Below are positions 17,454 through 29,699 of a stretch of 64,000 bases of DNA, piece after piece. Position numbers and translations under genes: made by a program. Numbering within the stretch: position 1 is the first letter of the stretch; every line of letters starts with the position of its first letter. The DNA lies in the NCBI GenBank assembly GCA_949317995.1, contig OX439051.1, forward strand, positions 40,365,250 through 40,429,249, in the 5' to 3' direction. The notes under the pieces were generated by a model that worked only from the letters and a program-made list of their open reading frames with translations, was not told the origin of the DNA and ran no database searches. Origin of the DNA: Acholoe squamosa (Eukaryota; Annelida; Polychaeta; Phyllodocida; Polynoidae).

Positions 17454-19146
17454 ACATTTTCCGCTGACCACTACACTTTCAAGAATTTATAAGTACAATT
17501 ATCATCCACAACCTGGGATGATGGTTGCGCCTTGTACGCAGATCATACCTCAGGAATAAGGGGTGCTCCTTATACGTGAACCATACTTTCCTGAGTAGGG
17601 GGTGCGCCTTTTTACGTGGGCTGCGCCTTCTACGTGGGAGATTACGGTGTGTTACATTCATATTGGTTACCAATGCAGCATGAATAAGGATTACAAGAAC
17701 AGGTTTGCATCCCTAATAGAGCTTAGTGTAGACCTGTCACTAGGTCTATACCCAGCAAATAGTCGTGAGTCCTCGTCAACCTGTGTGAAGTGGCTCACAC
17801 ATGTCGCTAGATGGAACACGACGTCGTTATAGCACAAGATCACCAGGAATAGCAATTGCTATGTCACGTGAGTCTAACACACAGTGGCGAAAGATGACGG
17901 AATGAGTTATCACTCAAAAAGGAGTCACCATTGATGACCAATCATGGCGACAGATGACGACAATTTGCTGGGTAGTATAGGTACATATAGTGTAACAGAT
18001 GCTGACCTATTTTCGGACCTGACATTTAACCTACTGACCTAATTCATCTCAAAAGTATGATCCCCATTTTGAACACATGTACCTACACTGGTTTAATCAT
18101 AGATAGTTGAATAATTCAATGAAATTGTTGTTAATACTAGGATTGATGAATTAATTTGAATTAACGATAATTTAATTACTTTTTTTTCTTTAAACTCATA
18201 TTCTGAAAAATACGGTTTTTTGGATTTTTTTTACACCTGGCAAATCTGTAATCCTGAGATTCTAAGCTTTCATTTGGTTTATAGCATGTTTTGTTTTTCT
18301 TTGGTGATGGGTACAACCTGAAAAACAGCTCCTAGCTCAGCTATGCTGCAGTAGTACAGAGGAGTATCAGGATTTTGATAACATATAGTGGTGATACTAA
18401 GAACTATTGTGGTGAGACAATATGGTGGTGTATTTAAACTGAGTAGTTTGAGTACTAATTATTGCTATTTGATTAGGAATGTAAAGTTGAACATTAAAAT
18501 GTTGATATTTAGTGAGGCAAGCTCTATTTAGTTTATTGGTACACCCTTTTTAGACACTTTATGGCAAACATTTGCATATCTCTTTGGATCAGCTGTGGGT
18601 CGGTATCTTGTTTCACTGTTTCCGAATAAGTTATTTAAGTCTTCAACCCCCTCTTGCTATTTATAAAGTGAACTAGGTACAGTTACAAAAACAAATTGTA
18701 TCATACTGGAAAAAATCTCTATTATACTTAATTCAATACTTCACCTAATATTGCGCATAATAACAGATGTCACGAAATGGCATTTAAAATGAGTGATGGA
18801 AGATTTGTAAAACACACCAAAAGGTAAGACAAATAAATGTAGGAAGTATGTTAAGAGTTTGTGAAAAGGTTTAAAATGTTATCCAGCTTAGTCTAAGAAA
18901 CACTAACAATAGGCACAACAGCATGAAGTGTTAGATCAAGCATGAGGACACCAGGAAGCAAGGCAAGTACAGTTGAATGAGGCATAATCAACTTGCAATC
19001 TCATTGATCTGTATCTTGATTGCCCCACAGTCTACATTACGTTCGTTCCGTCCACCCCTTGCTAGTCATACTGAACACTGGCTCTCTTCAGATGAATTTA
19101 TTTATAGCCAGGAACCTTAGCATCATACCAAGCATATTATCAAATA
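17454..19146. other. No gene recognised
   Basis: AT-rich with short local repeats (GTGCTCCTTATACGTG / GTGCGCCTTTTTACGTG near 17550-17630; GGCGAMAGATGACG near 17885 and 17945). Frames are short and featureless. Confidence 0.5.
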
Positions 19147-21642
19147 TGGAGTCATTCAAGTGAAAAATTAAGTTATAAAAGGTCATGTCCTGTTCTATAG
19201 ATCCCTGATTTCACCATAACGTCTACACCGCGCATCACCATTGCTATCACATTACCACTGTTATCTGCCCATTACATTGATGCCATGGTTAGCTTAAGCC
19301 ATTTTCAGCTGGGAAAATATGCAATTCGCCTGCTCCAGGGTCGTCGAAACGTGGGTAATGTAAGATTGATGTCTTACTGAAAGCAGAGGACATTTAGATG
19401 ATACATAAAATTCAAGAACGATAAGACAGTGGGAAAATGAGTGATCAGCGCAGCTGCACTTGCTCTCACACGGGTTGATATCTCATGGTGCATGCATGGC
19501 AAAAAACATTATAAATCCACATCTTAAGTAGTAAGTTAATGGTATGAATTTATAGGAAATGGTCCTGTTATGAGATTAGCTCTTCAGTGCCATTTTGGGT
19601 TCTGAAGTTCTAGATCAAGCTACCTGCTGGAAATTGTATTAATGTAACAGCAATTTATGTGCTAGCTATCATTGCAGCTCTTCATCATATCACATGCAAA
19701 AATAAATGCCCTTTTGATAAGAATCCAATGATAAATGGCACCAGTGTTGTCTGGCTGCCCAGTTAGTGTGAACAACCCATGTAAACCCCACCAAAAACAA
19801 AACGATGACACAGAAAAAAAGGATGAAAATATGAGTTGATATGATTATGGGTCAAGCTCTGATTCTTCTTCTCCTGCCCTCCTGCCACTGCACATATCCC
19901 TGCCATAGTTCAACAAGAAAGAACCCTTTCTCTAATATTTTTCATTCAGGGGTATTTCTGCAAACATGACCTCAGTGGCTGTTGATGGTGAGAGTTGGTT
20001 TTGATTAATGTGTGTAATATCAGTACCCATGTGAAGGCTACATAACACAGTCACCAAGAAGTGCCTACCCTGGTCATCTACACAATATCACTGGGGCCTG
20101 CTACATAATTGTAAAAAAACACAAAAATTCTGCTGGCCCATTATTGGAAAGAACGAGAAATATTTGGTAGACTGGGGGCAAGGTTTTTGACATGACTTTC
20201 ATCGGAGGGATGCCTTTGGTAAATTCCCTCCCATCACGTAAAATCTATGTTGAAGTCAATCCTAAACACTAAACAGTATTCAAACAACAACCTAAAATAA
20301 GAGCCTTGGATATAATAGGGGAGTATTGGAAGTCTTCGGGTGCAGAAACTATGTACAGCATGTGCAACACACCCCAGTGGGCAAGGCCATATTTAATAGG
20401 CTAGGGACATGTTTGCTCCACTCTATTGCCGTTAGGTCTGAAGAGAGAAGCAAAAGCTGGCTGACAGACATGAAGGAAGAGTAAGCATTGGAAACATCAC
20501 CCTGACAATGTTTGCACCATTTTGTTATGGCAGAGGTGATACAATGGAAGTGTCAAAGATTATTATATCTATCTAGACAAGATTGAATTGCAGGACCTAT
20601 TACCTAGATTGAGGTGTAAAATAGGTCAATTATCTAAATAGATGCTTATCTATGTTTGGATAATATGGACATGACGGAAAACGTATTGACAATTTATTCC
20701 TTTCCACCTCCTTTCATAGGCTCTGACAACCAATCGTTGCCAGCTGGCTCTAATAAGCCAGGATGGAATTACAGGTCTCTGAATATAGGATACCTAACTA
20801 CTGCTAATTATGTTGGATCAGACACAATAGTAAAGAGCATCACAGAGCCTCAGGCAGCCTTTATTGCCATTACCTCCTACAGGGTTTAGTATCCCCCTAA
20901 TGGATTCCCTACTTAGGTGCATAGGAGGAGATTGAATTATTCAGACTATATTCTAATGTCAAAATATGATCTACACATTAATTGGCAATTCTGAATTATG
21001 CACAAAATAGTTTCTCAAGGAGCGTTCACAAGTATGATGGGTGTACTTTAAAAGTCTCTTGCAGTCAAAGTTTCAGAATTTTAAAAAAAAGGGGGCTTGT
21101 GCCCCTGCCCCCCCCCGATCTAAATATGCCACCGTCTTGATCAGACAATAGAAGGGGCAGGAAGTGGGGTTGTATCAACTGATAACTAGACTATTCTCAA
21201 TTCCCAATTCAATTAGAAACCCCAATCTTAATTAGACGAAACTTCCATTTTTAGGGGGTTAAAATGGCTATGAAGTATGATAGTGTTGAAATATCTATCA
21301 TAAGAAAGGTGCCACCTAGACACGTTACTGGACATCAATATTCCCCCGCATTGTAATTGAAATTAATAGTTGATGAATAAATACCTGAGGTTATTGTTTG
21401 TTCAATAAGTAGATTTTGTAATGGAAAACCTCCTTAGAGCTGGAGGTTTTGCCATAAACCTCCGAGGCGAAACTGAGGACTTATACTCCATCCACTGAAG
21501 TTTATGTAACAGTAAACCCATAAATATAAGTATATTTTGACATAAACTGTAGAGGCCTAGAAGAGGATTTGAATCTTCTACACTGGCTGTGATACAAAGC
21601 TACGATAAATATATGGTGTTCCAGTCTACAATCACCAGCAGT

Positions 21643-21715
21643 CTCAATAGTATAATGGTTAGCATTTTGAATCACAGAATGTGGGTTCAAGACTGCATGG
21701 GGAAAGTGTTTTCAA
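21643..21715 (+). pseudogene. Decayed tRNA-like sequence
   Basis: Has an A-box-like TAGTATAATGGTTAGCA and a B-box-like GGGTTCAAGAC at normal tRNA spacing, but the acceptor and anticodon stems do not pair well. Probably a tRNA pseudogene or SINE remnant in the stretch unique to block 1. Confidence 0.4.
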
Positions 21716-21867
21716 CTTACAAATACAAGGTAAAAGGAGTCTTTGTAAAAGACCCCCCTGAAGCCCCCCTTTATCATTTTGGCAATCAGAGGATGTTCAT
21801 TATAATACATTATATTTAGAATTTGTTGCAAAAATGACAGTGGTCAACTGAGAATAAAACAAAATCA

Positions 21868-21935
21868 CACCAGGGTTTTGAACCTGTGTGGTCTAGATTT
21901 CTAGTCCCATGCCTTAACCCCTAGGTGCCCAAGCG
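21868..21935 (-). pseudogene. Decayed tRNA-Ser-like sequence
   Basis: On the minus strand GGTTAAGGCATGGGACTAGA continues as AATC, and CAGGTTCAAAACCCTGG follows. The GACTAGAAATC loop is what tRNA-Ser(AGA) has. The stems are incomplete, so a pseudogene or SINE head is likely. Confidence 0.45.
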
Positions 21936-22786
21936 CGCTTTAAAGCGCGGTTTTGGGCTTAAATGCATGTATAAATGAATGGCATTTTCACACAGAAACT
22001 TCTACTGGTCCAATCTGCTAAGTTAGACCCTCTTTGGAAAGCTTGTGACTTCCCAACTATGATACAACCATGCATTTGGCTCTATCTCTATTATACAAGG
22101 CACACAGTGTCAAAACTTGAAAATGAGCTGTCTTTTTATGTGATTCATTTAAGGGGAACCCTCCAGGGAGCTAAATCTGACATATTACAAAAATGATGAT
22201 GTGTCATACAAACACAATTTCCCATACTCCCATTAGATTTTATGACAACTAATCATATCCATAATGATATTCCATGTATTGTTACTAACACATGTTCCCT
22301 AAATAGCAGTACACATGCAGACAGAATCTGCTTTGCAAGTTCTCTAAGCTCTCATGATTGCAGGGGTTATGGCTATATATTTATATAGCACAAGAGAGAC
22401 CAAATACTACTAAGTAACAACAAATGGAAGATTTTGGTAACTATGGTTACCAGACCTGACCTGAAATACCCTGCCCTTAACTGAAAGTCTTCACCACTGT
22501 TCACTGAGTTATTAGTATTCGGAAAATGTACTGCACAGCCCATATCAGAGGAAAAGATTAAAGTAACTCATGGTCTTATCAACAATGTGATACAATTGTG
22601 AAATAATGTCAAATCATCAAATAATTCTGGGCACAAAAAGGTTAACCACTACACTAGATTGTCCAGTCAAACGTTCAAAGTGAAATCACCCTGTTTATCT
22701 ATAATTGCTTACTCAGTCATAGAAGTAGCATATTGCTCTTCAGTAAATGTTCTAGCACCCACAGTATCAGCTGAGGACTCATAGTG

Positions 22787-22860
22787 TGATGGTTAGTACA
22801 TGAGACTCAGGATCCCAGCACTGTCTGGTGCGTAGATAAGAATCCCACATGGGACAGAAT
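22787..22860 (+). pseudogene. Weak tRNA-like sequence
   Basis: CATAGTGTGATGGTTAGTAC resembles an A box, and GACTCAGGATCC resembles a Leu-type anticodon arm. The B box is degenerate. This is the least certain tRNA relic of the set. Confidence 0.25.
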
Positions 22861-25800
22861 TTTCCCAAGAATTACATCTGCTGTTCAAAAATGACCTTAT
22901 TCATAAAACCTTCTGCTACGCTTGGCCTATTTCACAAAACCTCCTCCCAGACCTGACCCAATTCACAAAACCTCCTGCTAGAACTGACCTATATCATAAA
23001 AACTCCTTTTGGCCCCCAAACTGTAGAATATGGAAATAAACCTACAGTAGGAACAATAGGGTGCAGAGCCAGGTGGAGTATAAATATTCAAACCCCATTT
23101 AGATCAAATGCATAATTAAATTCAGTAATGTTAAACAAAACTTTAGAATGGCCCAGAGAAAAGAAATCATTCTGCGTGTGAGTATTCTGTAATCAGGAAA
23201 AGGTTGTACCAATGTAATATTCCCAAAGAGAATAACTAGTGTTGATTGTCTAAACAGAAGGATGCCTAGGGAGGTAAAATGAAGAACTTAATCCTCTTTG
23301 CGTATTAGACAGACAGAGCTGCAATATACAATAGGTTGGTATTATGTAATATGGGTTGAGGGCATCCATAAGCGTCTGTGGCCATGAATGACACTCAAAT
23401 CTAACATATGCAATCAAAATAATATCTTATAGATGACGAGGAAGGTGAAATTACTAGAGGACTACCTTTGGTCTACATAAAATGTGATGCAAGGTTATGA
23501 GACTAAATGACATTAAATCATCAGATTGAACAGTACACAATGCTTATACATTGTATCTCAATTTTTCGAGATTATCAGAATAAATTAAATACACATAATG
23601 CAGTGTTCCTTTATGAATCAGAAATCAATTACCATACCATTTTGTTTCAGCAAAAAATAAGTTAAACTGACTTATTGACATCAGGTACGGGAGCATAATT
23701 CCTGGGAAACAAAACATGTTTACTGCAATTTGAGTAAAAAATTAAAACCGTTTCTCATTTTGTATTGCCAATAAGAGATTCTGTGCATGTCCATTATCTG
23801 GCAGGAACTGGTCATGATAATCATTGATAAACCTACGAAGAGTTGTGCTGCATTTTATCTTAACTCTGTTTACAATGACATACTGAATACATGTCGAAGG
23901 CTTCCCAAACTATATGTATACTAGAGCCCAAGATGATACATACAGAGATAGTAGACTATTAACAACCAGGTTACAATGATGCTCCTACTTTAAAAGTTAT
24001 AACCCCTAATAGTATGACATATGCTAAAAGTGTAGAACACTTTGGTGCCCTAAGCTGGAATGCATTGCCTACGGGAAGGAGGAATACAGACAGTTTAAAA
24101 AAATTCAAATATGACTCTAAGAAATCACTCCTCTCTCTCTTCCCGTATGTAAATGGATAGACTGTATACATACCCCATAGTAGTAAATGATCTATCTTCT
24201 TGTGTCTATTTATTACAGCCCATTAAGTAATCCAATGTGTAACATGGATTATTATTAATCATCCTTTTATGGTTCCCTATATATAAATGAATGTATTAAT
24301 TTATTTTCTCTGAAATTATGTGCCAACAGTTTCGTACATATTCTTGTGAAGTAAGGTAGGACCAGAATTATCAACCTAACACTATATAGTGGGGATGAGG
24401 TCCTCTTCCTTCTGTTTGACATATTCTATCGTTCGTTATACTCATTAATTGTGATAACTACTTTAAGCATGTGAAAAACCGGTAATAATTGTAATACTCT
24501 AACACCCTTATATATGAAGACATACATCATTTAATGAAAATGATATATGTCTCACTATGAGTAATACCCTACACACTTAAACATACTTGATCAATATCTA
24601 CTTGACACAATTGAAAAATGTACTGTTATGAACTCATGAATGATCCAATAAGTCAATAAAGTAAAGTCAAACCAAAAGCTTGGAATTGTCCTTCCCAGGA
24701 ATGGTTTTTAGTATGCCTGCACCTTCAGCACTAGCAATCATGGTTGCTGTTTAAAAAAATTCTGCCATCATAAATACCTCATTCATAAGAAGGCAATGAA
24801 AGATAACACCACTGCTGTCCAGCTACCAAGCTATGGAAAATTGCCCACATCAAAAAGGAAAACACAACCCCAAAAAAGGATAACAAATACTAAAGGCTGC
24901 AATTATGACCTAGAAGGATGAAGGGGCTACTAATGCGAGTGCTCCTTGATGTGCTCTACCTACCCTACACAAACCCCTACCATACCTCAATAAACAACCT
25001 TCCAGCCTGTTATAGTCAGAGCATGATCTCAGCGATTGTTGACAGTGAGAGTGGCAACTGATTAATGTGTGTAATATCAGCATCCATGGGGCACCAAGAA
25101 GAACAGTTATGCATACGTTGCTTGCCTGTCTAGTGGCACTGGGGTCTTCACCATCATTATGAATGGCATAAGGTATACTTAGATGCAACTAAGAGCTACT
25201 AGTATTACAAAGTGGTTTCACCCATTGTATTCAATAAGTATTATGAGGAGCCTCCAGTACATGAGCTTAGTAGGGCATACTCCCTACCTTACCACCAGGT
25301 TCAATGTTCCTATGCTGTGTGCATTGACTGATTGTGGGCATGAAAGCGCCACTACGGCGTGATCTGGAAGTAATGTGGTTTTATTGAGTAAGTATATCAA
25401 TAAGTGACCACCTGGAGACAACTGATGTTACTGGTGTTACAACTGAATGCAACTGATGATCACCAGTGGTTGTTCCAGGGCTTATATCCCAGCCCTGGAG
25501 CAACACAGGAAGTCAGTGTCTCCATGGTGACTGGTCGGTACATATAGTAAACAAGGTATATTATTGATGGGGAGTATCACATGGTAGTAAAGCTAGCTGC
25601 TGATTGGTGCAACGGAAGCTTTCACCAGCCTCAGGGGGTGCCGCCTGGAGGGCCTGAGGTGTGAAAGCAGCAAGCTTTTGTGTAGATTTAGATATGTCAA
25701 CTACATTTCATTGATTCAAACACAAGCAAGCATCCTGTGTTGTCCTATAGTACATTTGTGGGTTTGTTGTCTTGTCATCTACTTGTCAAAATCCCTTTAG

Positions 25801-27094
25801 TAGATGGACTTTCACCACATGCCCTTATTGTAGATGTATCTGCAGGATGTGACCTTGGTGATAAAGACATTCACCCAGCTCTTTTCTATGTATGATGCGA
25901 AATCAATAGACTTTCATTTTAAGCATCTCTTGGGAATAAACATTACTAAATTGCCCCAGTGAAGTTACTTTTTGAGTAAAAGAAATATTAGGAAAACTCA
26001 CTGTCAATCATTGCAACATACAACAAATCTTACATGCCTATTTCCAACTTTAGAATGTCATAAAGAATGGCACAGAATTTAGTATTACAGTTTATTTTAT
26101 TAATATCCATGCAATGATTGTAATTCTCATTTCATAAAGTTGTTCTGATACTTAATATCTCTATTTATCTTTTGTTTTATGCCCTTGGCCATTTTCTACA
26201 GTGCTTTAGTGAATCCTTAAAGATATAGTTTCGAAGTTCCAGGTTTGCAAATATCTCAGACTGTTTCGGATGTGGTGTCCTGGAAAACACTAATGTTTAT
26301 CTTTCTTTTACCTAGTGAGGCATGAGGAATGCCAATTTAATCAAATATTGTAAATATATGAAATTATTCATAACCAACACATGAGAAACCAGGGTGTCCA
26401 GGTGAAACAAAAAGATCATGTGTCCGACTTAAGGTGAAATAGCACCTTTTAATATACTCTGATTCGGTGACTAATTGTGAATTTATAGTCTATCACAGAT
26501 GTTGATTTGAAAGTATACCATCAACTATAAATTCTCCTCTCACCATAGGTACTTTCAGAGAGGTTCTCTATAAAACAAAAACATATCTATACCAAAAAGA
26601 AAAATTGTCATCTTTAAAATGAAAATGAACGTCGGAAAGTGGTGAACCTACCCTATGTTGGAGAAAGATATCACAGGGCCTGAGACAACCCTGTCAATAC
26701 CTCCTACAGTATTTCTCTATTCCCTTAATGGAACATCTAAACTGAAATCGGTTAGCTGTAGTATTGGTGTAGTAGTATTGTGCTTAGATGAGCAGACAGA
26801 AACTGAATTAGGTGGAATTGTCTGCCTATGTTACGGCACCTAACCTATGGCCAATACATCAATTGGAATTTCTGAATTATCATTGTCATTGCAATAATGG
26901 GCCTTAAGTGTTTGTTGATTAGAAGAGGGAAAGAAAAAGAGAAGAGAGGTTAATCACATGGCCTCAAATGGTTCCTACTTGAAAGAAAATAGTAGGAAGT
27001 TTCCAACACATGGTAATGCTTAAAGATTAAGATGAGGAGGAGAAGTAATTGTGTCGATGTAACATCTAAGACCCTAACACATACTGTAGTCCTT

Positions 27095-27342
27095 CACTGA
27101 AAAGAAAACTTACTTGAGTCTGGATCCATACTCAGGCAATGTCGCCAGGATGAGTATGCTTTGAGAGTGAGCCTGATCCTGGGATGATACTCAGGTAGAC
27201 CCAGAGTATTACCCCGAAATCAGCCTCAAGATGTGCCAGAGGATAACCCCAGGATCAGGCTGAGCTTCAACTCATACTCATTATGGCGACAGTGCCTGAG
27301 TCTGGATCCAGACTCAAGTGTGTGAGAATTTTTTTTTCAGTG
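27095..27342. mobile_element. Fold-back element (MITE-like), 248 bp
   Basis: The left arm from CACTGAAAAG through TTGAGTCTGGATCCATACTC is mirrored by the right arm ending TTTCAGTG. Arms are about 110 bp and nearly complementary (CTGATCCTGGG...CCCAGGATCAG at the centre). It has no coding capacity. Confidence 0.65.
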
Positions 27343-28721
27343 TTTTAAACAAGTGAAAAGGAATTGGTTAGCTGAAGAAGGTCAAGCCCATAGAACTGTG
27401 ACATCAATAAGCCCTTGTTTTGCTTAAAGCCTGCACAATTAATTGCTGCATGGGAGTGAAACTTGATGCATAGGTCAACATGGCGGGCAGAGATCTAATT
27501 CTACTTACCTATGAATACCTCCAAGGTTTAAAGAATACTATCTATTCAGAAGAGGGGGAAATCATTGTGGTGACCAAGTAGACTTACGAAGAACTGTCAC
27601 TCTATGCACAAAATTTAATATTGCTTCATTAGAAATCTTCCAATCATGGATGCAATTATCGCCAAGCAAATAACCTAATATAATTTCGACAGATGTATAT
27701 ATTATAAGCCTCTCAGCCTTCATCAAAGGTTTAAAGAGTACTACCTATTTAGAAGAAGGGCTGAGGAAGGGTTATTTTCAATAAGCTTGAAATAGAAAAC
27801 ATCCACAGAATCTTTAATCAAGTAATCCATATTTTGATGCTTGTAACCCAACGTCAATGCCGAGACTATAGAAAGAAACTATAGAAACATCCAATGTGTA
27901 ATAAATCATGTAGGGAATCATCATTATCTAAAGGGTACAAGGCATGTTTCCCCTGCATCCCAGGGAATGAGACTTCAGAAGCATCGGGAGACGTCAGTTG
28001 GGGTGAGCAATGTTAATCTCAGCTTACAGCTATAGTATTGCATTACATGAAGCAATCATAAAATGATGCCTACACTGTAAAAGGAAAATGCAGTTGAAAT
28101 ATTGAAAGGGAAAATGCAGAAAAAAAATGTCAGCTCTCTAGGAACTTTCTTTACAGAAACCTCTCATAACACAGTTCTTCATCATCACGAAATTACACCG
28201 GTTCGCTGCATTGGAAATATAGCAATTCACTGTACAGTTTACTGGTCTAACAGTCATTTCTTAGAGTGAACATTTCTATTGTCATCTCAATGATATTCAG
28301 TGGAAATATTAGCCGGTGCTGTGTATCATTGTTTCCATGTCAACAGTGAAAACTAGATGACATGACATTGACAGGCTGATTCCGATGGGTAGATGTCCTA
28401 TATGCAGGAACAAGACATTATGTGAGATAGACATTCGAGTAGAAGGCCTTCATAAGCTGATTTGGTTGCTGTTACCAGAGTATGAAAATGATATCTATTA
28501 GCAATAAGTGAACAATGATTATCAACTTCATTACCTATGAAAGACTAAACAAATGCCACAAAAGAATTCAAGTTTGCTTCTTGAATAGGAAATCCACTTA
28601 CACATCAGTTTGGTGTTACTTGGCAGTGACATGATAATCCAAAAAACAATTATGTTGTGACACATATTACTTTACCATTGTTCATAATGGCCTATGTTAC
28701 CCATTCACACCATGCAGCTAC

Positions 28722-29695
28722 AGTCAGCGTATTTCTTACAGTGACAGAGTGGCGGCAGTCAGCACTTTGGATACGCTGACTTTTCGGTCACTGGTCTCTG
28801 ATGACAGCATTGTCAGCCTATCAAACCGTATTGCACAACCCATAACCTTGAACACCCTTTCTGTGACTTGTACTCTGGGTGTACTATATAAAGGCTGGAG
28901 GTGCATTTCTCCCATATAACCTTCTATCTTATTCCTATATATAGAATAGAATTCTATACTATATTCCAGGTATAGAAAAGAAGCTTGCCCCGCAGGCCTA
29001 CTAATATAGGACAGAATAGAAGGTTGCCCCACAGGGCTATTTTTTTTAAATTGATACTTATAGGGGAAAAAGAATAGAATTTTGCCCCACAGGGCTATCA
29101 ATTTCAAACTTTCTATCATCTATAATAATAGCCCTGCAGGGAAAAATTCTATTATATTCCTTAAAAGTATCAATTTTGAATTAATAGCCCTGCAGGGCAA
29201 CCTTCTATTTTATTCCTCATAAGCATCAATTTTAATATAATATCCCTGCGGGTCAACCTTCTTTTCTATTCCTTATAAGGAACAATTTTGAATTGATAGT
29301 TCTGTTGGGCAACCTTCTTTTCTATTCCTTATAAGAAACAATCTCAAATAAATAGCCCTGCGGGGCAAAATTCTATTCTATTCCAAATTGATTAAAAAAC
29401 CCTGTATACAACCAATAGGGACAGTATCAGTAGGGTTTAGGGCTGTTCCTCTAGTTCTATTAGAAGAGAGGGATGTTATCATGGTTTGAAAAAAAACATA
29501 ATTTTTTTTATAGAAATTGTTGTTTATTCAAACCATGATAACACCCCTATCTTCTAATAGAACTAAAGGAACATCCCTAAACCCTAATGATACTGTCCCT
29601 ATTGATTGTATACAGGGTGGGTGACCAGTGACATGAAAGTCAGCCTATCTAATAGGCTGACCGTGTGCCCTGTCACCGTATCGGATATGCTGACC
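28722..29695. mobile_element. Composite fold-back element with nested palindrome and inverted minisatellite
   Basis: Outer arms of about 75 bp begin GTCAGCGTAT (28723) and end ATATGCTGAC (about 29694). Both contain GTCACTGG and CTGACTTT in mirrored positions. Inside are about six 60-bp units built on ATAGCCCTGCAGGGCAAC and TTCTATTCTATTCC. The first units lie in one orientation and the rest in the other. A second, nearly perfect palindrome occupies 29399-29617. No transposase is encoded. Confidence 0.7.
29399..29617. repeat. Long palindrome nested in the fold-back element
   Basis: The left arm CCTGTATACAACCAATAGGG runs to CATGGTTTGAA and is mirrored by TTCAAACCATG to TTGTATACAGG. Arms are about 90 bp with few mismatches, around an AT-rich centre. 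Confidence 0.8.
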
Positions 29696-29699
29696 GCAG

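Larger units (their letters stand above)
19147..28430 (+). repeat. Segmental duplication block 1 (two tandem diverged units)
   Basis: Diverged but collinear with 43264-49090. Examples are TCATTCAAGTGAAAAATTAA at 19147 and 43264, GGTCCTGTTATGAGATT near 19560 and 43498, and CTGAATTAGGTGGAATTGTC near 26800 and 47937. Within the block the first (19147-24680) and second (24690-28430) units resemble each other, so four related units exist in the window. The 20-mer ATTAATGTGTGTAATATCAG is present once in each. This block carries about 2.4 kb (roughly 21000-23470) that block 2 lacks. No protein is convincingly encoded. Confidence 0.75.

Noticed and set aside
20656-20889. Plus-strand frame in a conserved island
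   Set aside because: The frame is not preserved in the paralogous units at 26655, 44880 and 47785.
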